A stretch of 14,071 nucleotides of DNA from an uncultured Clostridium sp. (GTDB lineage: Bacteria > Cyanobacteriota > Vampirovibrionia > Gastranaerophilales > Gastranaerophilaceae). The notes under the pieces are model-generated. The model was given only the letters and a program-made list of their open reading frames with translations. It searched no databases and was not told where the DNA came from. The stretch spans positions 1 to 14,071 of the forward strand of contig CAUDIU010000044.1 in NCBI GenBank assembly GCA_958449715.1, written 5' to 3'. Below are positions 6,132 to 11,333 of the stretch, piece after piece (within the stretch, counting starts at the first letter, position 1; every line of letters starts with the position of its first letter). A program made the translations under genes and the position numbers.

Positions 6132-6978
6132 TTTTAAGAAGTCCTAAAAGCTCTCTTATTGCTGTTTTATATTTATTTTCTTCTATATGATTTATTGCTT
6201 GATAAGCATTGTCTATGTAATTATTTAACAAAGTGTGACTTTTTTCAATACCATTTTGGTAATTTTCTATGTCTCCAGTATAAATGATAGGGGCTGTATA
6301 AATGCCATCTTTAATATCAGTTTTTGTTGTTTTTATATTAATAATATCATCTCTTATTTGGAACGCTATTCCAAAATTTTTTGCAAATTCTGAAGCATTT
6401 TCATTTGATTTTGCAAGATGCAGACTTCCACAAATAGCTGTTTCAAATAATTTCGCTGTTTTTTGCTCTGTTTTTTTTATATAATCATCAATTGTTGGAA
6501 TTTTAAATTTGGAAAATTGTTGATTTATTTCTCCATTAGTCATAAAAGATAGTGTTTCTGCAAACATTTCTATTATTTTGGTAGAATTTAATTTCGCAAT
6601 ATAATTTAATGCTATAGATAATATATAGTCTCCTGAAATAACTGCAAGTTTGTTATCAAATTCTTCATTAATTGTTTTAGTGTTTCTTCTAATATTACTA
6701 TTATCAATTACATCATCGTGGATTAATGACGCATTGTGTACAAGTTCAATTGCTGTTTGTAATATTATTTGTTTTTCATCTATATTTAAGCCTAGTGCTT
6801 TTAAATATAAAAATGAAATTAATGGTCTGATATGTTTTGAAGGTGCATTTAATATATCTGAAAGTTTTGTTTTTAAAGGTTCTTGGATATTTATATCAGA
6901 AGTTAAATTTATACATACATCTTCTATTTCATTCTTTACTGTGTTTAGGATATTAGAATATTTTTCTTGAAAATTCAT
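6124..6978 (-). CDS. Polyprenyl diphosphate synthase-like protein with altered second Asp motif
   Basis: The 284-residue protein is an all-helical trans-isoprenyl diphosphate synthase. It has SKHIRPLISF (about 47-56), a first aspartate motif LIHDDVIDNS (D88, D89, D92) followed by R97 and R98, SGDYIL (115-120), KTAKLF (173-178) and a second motif FQIRDDIIN (206-214). In functional enzymes the second motif is normally DDxxD and is followed by GKxT. Here the last Asp is Asn214 and the later segment reads DIKDGIYTAP. At 284 residues it is also shorter than the usual 300-330. It may make a long-chain quinone or undecaprenyl-type precursor, or be a weakened paralogue. No ribosome binding site is seen. 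Confidence 0.82.
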   Translation of the reverse strand: MNFQEKYSNILNTVKNEIEDVCINLTSDINIQEPLKTKLSDILNAPSKHIRPLISFLYLKALGLNIDEKQIILQTAIELVHNASLIHDDVIDNSNIRRNTKTINEEFDNKLAVISGDYILSIALNYIAKLNSTKIIEMFAETLSFMTNGEINQQFSKFKIPTIDDYIKKTEQKTAKLFETAICGSLHLAKSNENASEFAKNFGIAFQIRDDIINIKTTKTDIKDGIYTAPIIYTGDIENYQNGIEKSHTLLNNYIDNAYQAINHIEENKYKTAIRELLGLLKNG

Positions 6979-6985
6979 ATATTAT

Positions 6986-6994
6986 ATTTTAGCA
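6986..6994 (-). promoter_or_regulatory. Extended -10 close to the prenyltransferase start
   Basis: On the minus strand TGC-TAAAAT (6994-6986) matches an extended -10 element only 7 nt upstream of the ATG at 6978-6976. It would give a leaderless or nearly leaderless message, consistent with the missing ribosome binding site. No -35 is obvious. Confidence 0.35.
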
Positions 6995-7048
6995 TAAATA
7001 TTTTTTCTGAATTAAATTGAAGTGTTGATTAAATATTGCATAAAGAAA

Positions 7049-7072
7049 AACGACTTGCTTGCGCTCGTCGTT
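7049..7072 (-). terminator. Rho-independent terminator ending the leftward operon
   Basis: On the minus strand AACGAC (7072-7067) pairs with GTCGTT (7054-7049) around a 12-nt loop that can close further as GC-GCAA-GC, followed by a T-run broken by one C. It lies about 70 nt past the stop of the 355-residue gene and before the prenyltransferase gene. A second weaker stem, GGATAAG/CTTATCC (7122-7145), overlaps that stop codon. Confidence 0.7.
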
Positions 7073-7139
7073 GGAAAATCAATAGGAAAAAGGGAAAGGA
7101 AAAATTTTTATAATTATTTCTGGATAAGGAATTTTTATC

Positions 7140-8207
7140 TTATCCGAAAGTTTTGAAAGTAGACTCAGTATTTTTTTCAATAACTTTTTGTACTGCATCC
7201 ATTTCAGTTGAAATTGCATCTTGTTCAGTATCAAGTTGTTTTAGTCTTAATTCTAAGTTTTTATCTTGAGCTTGAACAATTTCAATTTTTGCGTTAATTT
7301 CATCGATTGCTTGATCATATTCATATTTTTCATATTCATATTGATTCATCGCATCATCGTAAGCATCTTGGTCAGTAACTGTAGAAGTTGTTAAAGAATA
7401 AGTTACTCCTGTACCTTCAATAGGATTTCCATCATCATCATATTGAGGTATAGTGATATTGATGTATCTGCCAGAGCTGTCTTTTTCAATATGACAGCCT
7501 GTAGATGCTTTTACTTCTTCAGTTTTTGTTTCACTGCCTATTGTGTAGCAATTAATATTAGATTGAGAATTGCCATTATCATCATAGTTAGCTTTTTCTA
7601 AATCTGTTTTTTTATAGAAATATGGGTTGTATTCTCCTGTTGTTGTATTTTTTACATATCTAACTAAATAGTCGTCATCTCCATATTTACTTTTTAGAAG
7701 TTTAAGATATTCTTCTTCTTCTTTTTGGAGTTGAGTAATTTGATCTGCTGATAAAGATTCCAAGTAACTGTCAGCTCCTCCTGCATCTTTATCGTATAAT
7801 CCTTCAGCTGTAGTTGGTATTGTGCCTAAAGTTCTTAAAGTTGTAGAACCAACTTTAAATACTGATCTGTCATTATTAGCATTAACAATACTTGTAGCTG
7901 CTCCGACTACAGAGAAATCATCATTCCATTGTCTGATATAACTTATTGTATAAGTTCCATCATTTTGAGCAATCATTGATGTAATTTGGTTTGTTAAAGC
8001 ACCATCTTCGAAAGTATACACAGTTTTTGTGTAATCGTCGACAGACGGTGGAGTCGGTACTGACATACCCAACAAATCGTTGTAGTAGTTAGCAGATTGG
8101 TTTGACAATGTTGTTCTTTGTTGGTTGATCTGTTGACCTTCAAATTCAACATTGGTTTTTCTGGCTGTCAGACCTAAAAATCTAGCTTGTGACGCTGCCA
8201 TTCCCAT
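7140..8207 (-). CDS. Uncharacterised protein with conserved-looking N-terminus and C-terminal coiled coil
   Basis: I cannot assign this 355-residue protein. It has no signal peptide or membrane helix. Residues 1-55 are distinctive (MAASQARFLGLTARKTNVEF, then NQQRTTLSNQSANYYN and MSVPTPPS). From memory this pattern recurs in hypothetical proteins of gut bacteria, but I cannot verify that. The middle is acidic and beta-like (VYTFEDGALTNQ; YLVRYVKNTTTGEYNPYFYKK). Residues about 280-345 predict a long coiled coil (YEYDQAIDEINAKIEIVQAQDKNLELRLKQLD). An N-terminal helix plus C-terminal coiled coil around a variable middle resembles axial or surface filament proteins in outline only. The first ATG fits AAGGA better than the second, two codons later. 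It is last in the B12-riboswitch operon direction, behind a 108-nt gap. Confidence 0.75.
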   Translation of the reverse strand: MGMAASQARFLGLTARKTNVEFEGQQINQQRTTLSNQSANYYNDLLGMSVPTPPSVDDYTKTVYTFEDGALTNQITSMIAQNDGTYTISYIRQWNDDFSVVGAATSIVNANNDRSVFKVGSTTLRTLGTIPTTAEGLYDKDAGGADSYLESLSADQITQLQKEEEEYLKLLKSKYGDDDYLVRYVKNTTTGEYNPYFYKKTDLEKANYDDNGNSQSNINCYTIGSETKTEEVKASTGCHIEKDSSGRYINITIPQYDDDGNPIEGTGVTYSLTTSTVTDQDAYDDAMNQYEYEKYEYDQAIDEINAKIEIVQAQDKNLELRLKQLDTEQDAISTEMDAVQKVIEKNTESTFKTFG

Positions 8208-8246
8208 TGCTGTCGATCTTCCTTTCTTGTTACTTAGTACTCGTAT

Positions 8247-8317
8247 TCATGTTATCGACACATGAGAATTAAAACTTTAATCATGTTTTAAATCATGTTA
8301 AGAATTTGTAACATGTT
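8247..8317 (-). repeat. Cluster of CATGTT repeats upstream of the 355-residue gene
   Basis: The 108-nt gap holds TCATGTT at 8247, 8281 and 8293 and ACATGTT at 8311, the last overlapping the stop of the 160-residue gene. An inverted copy ACATGA lies at 8260-8265. The units at 8276-8287 and 8288-8299 are near-identical 12-mers (TTTAATCATGTT, TTAAATCATGTT). ACATGA/TCATGT copies can pair in two mutually exclusive ways, either around 8253-8259 or around 8266-8280. It could be a regulator array, an attenuator or an RNA processing region. Confidence 0.6.
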
Positions 8318-8798
8318 ATTTTTGTGGTTGATTTCTAAAACGGTCTGAAATATAAGATAGGATTGCTCCTCCGATTTCTTCATTAGGATCAAAATTTGAG
8401 GTTTGAGGTCGGATAGAATTTTGTATCAGCATTTTTACAAGAGGTCCAAATGCATCAGGAACTTGTGTTTTTCTATAAATTCCTGCAAGATATGTTTGGA
8501 TATTAGGGGAAGTTGTATTATTAAAACGAGATAGTACCGGATACATTTTATCAATACCTTTTACTCCGTTATCAAGCATTGAATTTACAATATGTAGAGT
8601 TTCTACTATTTGTGCTTCATTATTAGAATGAATTAAAATATCTGTAAGATATGGTAAAGCAGCTTCTTTTTGAGAGACAAAATGATCTACTTTATTTTTA
8701 TCTACAATTGTGTAATTCCTTTTACCTTGTGGTAGTTGACAAGGTATATATTGATTTTGTTGGATTTTATGTGGTTGTATTGTTATATAATTATACAT
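8316..8798 (-). CDS. Small helical protein of unknown function (HEAT-like appearance)
   Basis: This 160-residue protein is not one I recognise. After a polar N-terminus (about 1-35), residues 38-120 look like successive amphipathic helix pairs (SQKEAALPYLTDILIHSNNEAQIVETLHIVNSMLDNG; YPVLSRFNN; IQTYLAGIYRKTQVPDAFGPLVKMLIQNS). That is the look of a short HEAT/ARM-type solenoid, usually a protein-binding scaffold. There is no signal peptide or membrane helix. A strong TAAGGAG lies 6-7 nt before the ATG, and the gene starts 15 nt after the 495-residue gene, so they form one operon. The fold call is inference from helix spacing. Confidence 0.72.
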   Translation of the reverse strand: MYNYITIQPHKIQQNQYIPCQLPQGKRNYTIVDKNKVDHFVSQKEAALPYLTDILIHSNNEAQIVETLHIVNSMLDNGVKGIDKMYPVLSRFNNTTSPNIQTYLAGIYRKTQVPDAFGPLVKMLIQNSIRPQTSNFDPNEEIGGAILSYISDRFRNQPQK

Positions 8799-8813
8799 TT
8801 GGATCTCCTTAGT

Positions 8814-10301
8814 TTATGAATATACAAACGGAGGTCCGTTTTTAATTTCGAATAATATATTATCTGCTATTACTTTTAATTCTTCTTTTGGTTTTCCTTT
8901 TTGTGCTTGTTTGTAGAATTCATCAACAAGTGGTTGTATTGCAGCTTCTTTTTTTGATTTGAAGTTTCTTAGTTCTGTGGATATTAGTCTGTTTTGTAAT
9001 TCTATTTCAGTTTTAGCATTAAGTTTTTTTACCTGAACTTCTTTTATTGCGTCCCCTGCAAGTTTCCCGCCGTAGCTAAGTGCTGTAATTCCAGTTATTC
9101 CGAAGAATAATTGTTTGAATTGTTTATTATTGGTATCTAAAAGCCAGTTGTAGAAAAATGCCCTATAATCATCTACGTGGGAATAGAATGTTGGTTTTGG
9201 TGTTCCGTCGCCGCCAATTGTTTCATTTACCTTTGTGGTTGATGTTTCTGCTTTTTTTATGAGTTTTTGCGTAAATTCATCAACTTCTGATTTATTCCAT
9301 TTTAATCCTTTTAAGTATTCTTTTATTGTATCTGCATGAGCATCTATTGATTGAAAATGAGCTTCCAGTAATTTCTTATCATTTTCTTTAGTTGACTCTG
9401 TAGAATTTTTTACTATTTCTCTAATAAGATTTTTTCTGTTTTTTGCATAATCTTCTAAAAGTGATTTACTTTTACTTAAGTTTTTAAGAGATAAGTAACC
9501 TAATCCGATTATTGTTGCAATTGTAGTTGCACCGAGAAGAAAATAGTTTAAGTTGTTATTATTAGAGCTATTATTCTGGTTATTGTATTTACCAGTAAAA
9601 CGAAGATGTTTGCCAAAATTTGGAAGGATTTTTTCTTTATCATCAGATAAATATTTGCTGAATTCTTTAGCTTTTTCAGATAACATACTTCTTGTAATTT
9701 GTATTTTGCCTGCAAAAGATTGGGTTTCTATATCAATTAATTTTTCTTGCATGTCCTTTTGGATATCTGCTTCGCGTTTTTTTACCCAAACATCTTTGAA
9801 GCCGTCAAAGAAAGTTTTTCCCATAAATCCCATTGCACTTAATGTGAGGACTCCTATACCTGCTAGAATTGTTTTTCTTGTCGGACTTGCAATCATTTGG
9901 TATAGAGCTTGATGTTTTTCATCATTAAGAGCTACATTTCTTGTAAGTTCAGGTAATCTTTTTTCATTTGATATTTTAAGGTTTATTTTTGTGTTTCGTT
10001 TTACAAATGCAGATAATAGTGTGATAGCTCCCATAACTCCTACAGCTATTGCGCTAATTGGCAGGATACTTTTTTCTGGAGAATTATTTCTTTCATATAA
10101 TCTTGAAGGCATTTTAGAATTTTCTGAAATTACTAAAGTATCACAAGTATCTTCAAGATTTACATTACATTCAGGACAATCTTTAATGAAATTATTTACT
10201 AAAACTCCTTCTTTTGTTTCTGTATTTGCTCGTTTTTGAGTAGAAGTAAGATTTCTTTGTTGTCTTAATGTTTCGCTGTCACGTAGCGGACTAATTGTCA
10301 T
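8814..10301 (-). CDS. Predicted four-pass membrane protein with an internal duplication, unknown function
   Basis: The 495-residue protein has an N-terminal soluble part with CPEC (42-45) and C53. Four hydrophobic segments follow at about 79-100, 144-165, 252-273 and 396-415. Charged helical regions separate them, notably a long Lys/Glu-rich stretch at 280-360. Segments 161-199 and 412-450 align over 39 residues without gaps with about 15 identities (GK...D..K.V.VKK..A......Q..LI..E...F..K). Each copy directly follows a hydrophobic segment, so the protein looks like a duplicated membrane-plus-helix module. It overlaps the upstream gene by 11 nt and is followed after 12 nt by the 160-residue gene. 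I recognise no transporter, receptor or enzyme motif. It may be an inner-membrane scaffold; function unknown. Confidence 0.78.
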   Translation of the reverse strand: MTISPLRDSETLRQQRNLTSTQKRANTETKEGVLVNNFIKDCPECNVNLEDTCDTLVISENSKMPSRLYERNNSPEKSILPISAIAVGVMGAITLLSAFVKRNTKINLKISNEKRLPELTRNVALNDEKHQALYQMIASPTRKTILAGIGVLTLSAMGFMGKTFFDGFKDVWVKKREADIQKDMQEKLIDIETQSFAGKIQITRSMLSEKAKEFSKYLSDDKEKILPNFGKHLRFTGKYNNQNNSSNNNNLNYFLLGATTIATIIGLGYLSLKNLSKSKSLLEDYAKNRKNLIREIVKNSTESTKENDKKLLEAHFQSIDAHADTIKEYLKGLKWNKSEVDEFTQKLIKKAETSTTKVNETIGGDGTPKPTFYSHVDDYRAFFYNWLLDTNNKQFKQLFFGITGITALSYGGKLAGDAIKEVQVKKLNAKTEIELQNRLISTELRNFKSKKEAAIQPLVDEFYKQAQKGKPKEELKVIADNILFEIKNGPPFVYS

Positions 10302-10989
10302 TTCCTTCTAAATCCTTTTCATTTTCGCTTGTAAGCTTTTTATATAATTTATGAATGAAAGTTCTTAATTCAAAAGCTTTTTTAGTTTCATCAATTTGTT
10401 TGTCGTTATTATCAGAGTCTGCAGGTTGAAATATTGAAAAAATTGATTTAATTTTCTTTTTTATTTCTTTAAAAGTTTCTGTTATTTTCTTTTCGATAGA
10501 TGCTTTTAATTCACCCATCATTGCGGTTAATTTGTCAGAAATATCTGCAAGTTTCTGTTGAATTGTTTGTATTGCATTTGAGATAGTTGTAGGTATATTT
10601 GCAATTGTTTTTATTATATTGCCTAATACTGTGTTTAATACAAAATTTACAGGTTTAGCAATTATTGCCGGTGTGTTATTTGAAAAAAATTGTGCAATAT
10701 TTGCTAATTTTTGGCTTGAATTCATTAAAGCATTTTGGAATGCTTGAACATTTTGTGCAAAATTTTGAGCATCTTGTTCTCTTTGTAATTTTGCGTTTTG
10801 TTGAGCTTTTAAAAATGCTCCTATTGCTGCACATTCATTCCAGCTCATTTCTCCGGGTTTTGCTGAAAAATCGGCTTTTTTCATGCCTCCTCCACCCATA
10901 CCGTTGCATATCGGGCATGCTCCTAGTGGCAAACCGTGCGGACAAGTCCCTACTCTTGCGCTATTTGTTTGTACGGCTGTAAGTGACAT
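10291..10989 (-). CDS. Cys/His zinc-ribbon-like protein with long helical tail, unknown function
   Basis: The 232-residue first gene of the leftward operon has a compact metal-site motif near its N-terminus, CPHGLPLGACPICNGMGGGG: C16, H18, C25 and C28, followed by a glycine run. PGEMSWNECAAIGAFLKAQQ (45-64) leads into a predicted long helical region rich in Gln, Asn and Ala, with amphipathic segments (about 60-185), then a charged tail. There is no signal peptide. A moderately hydrophobic stretch (about 107-140) could touch a membrane. The C-x-H-x6-CxxC spacing suggests zinc; binding of another metal is not excluded. Its ribosome binding site AGAGGA is the 3' arm of a riboswitch-linked hairpin. 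The function is not recognisable. Confidence 0.8.
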   Translation of the reverse strand: MSLTAVQTNSARVGTCPHGLPLGACPICNGMGGGGMKKADFSAKPGEMSWNECAAIGAFLKAQQNAKLQREQDAQNFAQNVQAFQNALMNSSQKLANIAQFFSNNTPAIIAKPVNFVLNTVLGNIIKTIANIPTTISNAIQTIQQKLADISDKLTAMMGELKASIEKKITETFKEIKKKIKSIFSIFQPADSDNNDKQIDETKKAFELRTFIHKLYKKLTSENEKDLEGNDN

Positions 10990-11137
10990 TAAAAAATCCT
11001 CTTTATGTTAATTTCATTAGAGGACAACTGAGAAAAATATATCTTATTACCGATGCTCGCAGTAAATAAGTTTTTCTGAGTATTCCGGCTTTTACGGTTG
11101 CGGCACAGCTGGAGATCTTCACTCCATTCCCTCTTTA
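10990..11137 (-). ncRNA. Cobalamin-type riboswitch upstream of the uncharacterised operon
   Basis: The minus-strand RNA contains the B12-box pattern: GGGAA, the P4 hairpin TGGAGTGAAGATCTCCA (11126-11110), then GCTGTGCCGCAACCGTAA with its conserved core at 11104-11092, then GCCGG. A P13-like hairpin (11070-11043) follows shortly, and its loop has TGCG (11061-11058) complementary to CGCA (11102-11099) in the L5 region, the kissing interaction typical of this class. The short path from the core to P13 and the ribosome binding site resembles class II (small) cobalamin riboswitches. Ligand type and switching direction are inferred. A good promoter lies directly upstream. Confidence 0.85.
10997..11024 (-). 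terminator. Riboswitch expression platform: hairpin hiding the ribosome binding site, with U-run
   Basis: On the minus strand TCCTCT (11024-11019) pairs with AGAGGA (11002-10997) around a 16-nt loop, and six T follow at once (10996-10991). AGAGGA is also the ribosome binding site, 7 nt before the ATG at 10989. The hairpin can therefore block translation, end transcription, or both. The identical AAAGAGG at 11136-11130 can compete for the same TCCTCT. Confidence 0.65.
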
Positions 11138-11143
11138 TTTAAA

Positions 11144-11172
11144 ATCGTAAAATAATGGAAAGTTTATGTCAA
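11144..11172 (-). promoter_or_regulatory. Promoter of the leftward riboswitch operon
   Basis: On the minus strand a perfect TTGACA (11172-11167), a 17-bp spacer and TACGAT (11149-11144) predict a start near 11137, right at the 5' edge of the riboswitch aptamer. Confidence 0.75.
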
Positions 11173-11174
11173 AT

Positions 11175-11201
11175 AAATTTTGTAGTTTGTTGACAAAATT
11201 T
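11175..11201. repeat. Nine-bp-arm inverted repeat between the divergent promoters
   Basis: AAATTTTGT (11175-11183) and ACAAAATTT (11193-11201) form a perfect dyad with a 9-nt spacer. It sits just upstream of the leftward -35 box and overlaps the rightward one (11190-11195), so a bound protein could influence both units. It does not match the tandem NrdR boxes I know. AT-richness raises the chance of coincidence. Confidence 0.4.
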
Positions 11202-11218
11202 AAACAAAGTTATAAAAT
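11190..11218 (+). promoter_or_regulatory. Promoter of nrdDG
   Basis: TTGACA (11190-11195), a 17-bp spacer and TAAAAT (11213-11218) predict a start at about 11225, at the 5' edge of the nrdD riboswitch. The two divergent -35 boxes lie 17 bp apart. Confidence 0.75.
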
Positions 11219-11221
11219 CAA

Positions 11222-11326
11222 AATACTTCGGTAAGGAAAGCATGGGTGAAAATCCCTCACTGGACCGCAGCCGTAAAGTCGGAATGCTTATTGAAGTTGA
11301 TGTTACCACGGAAATCTGGGAGAAAT
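11222..11326 (+). ncRNA. Cobalamin riboswitch upstream of nrdDG
   Basis: The RNA shows the B12 box: P3 AAGCAT/ATGCTT (11238-11243 with 11284-11289), P4 GGGTGAAAATCCC (11244-11256) and ACCGCAGCCGTAAAGTCGG (11264-11282). ACTTC/GAAGT (11225-11229 with 11293-11297) can close the outside. It ends with ACCACGG...CTGGGAG (11305-11322), matching the usual CCACTG...GGGAAGG tail. That tail contains the only ribosome binding site (GGGAG, 11318-11322), 11 nt before the nrdD ATG, and no terminator follows, so control is probably translational. B12-riboswitch control of B12-independent ribonucleotide reductases is established in other bacteria; it shuts them down when B12 is plentiful. I could not find an L13 loop matching L5. 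Confidence 0.87.
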
Positions 11327-11333
11327 TTTTATT

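Noticed and set aside
8247..8317. CRISPR-like array
   Set aside because: Repeat units are 6-12 bp with irregular spacing; not a CRISPR architecture.
9553..10239. Plus-strand ORFs opposite the 495-residue gene
   Set aside because: Hydrophobic, low-information products antisense to a longer gene with good operon spacing.
10665..10982. Plus-strand ORF of 105 codons opposite the first gene of the leftward operon
   Set aside because: No ribosome binding site; the opposite strand has the Cys/His motif and the riboswitch-linked start.
11175..11212. NrdR box pair in front of nrdD
   Set aside because: The dyad here lacks the ACAC...ATAT...GTGT-like pattern and the tandem spacing expected of NrdR boxes.
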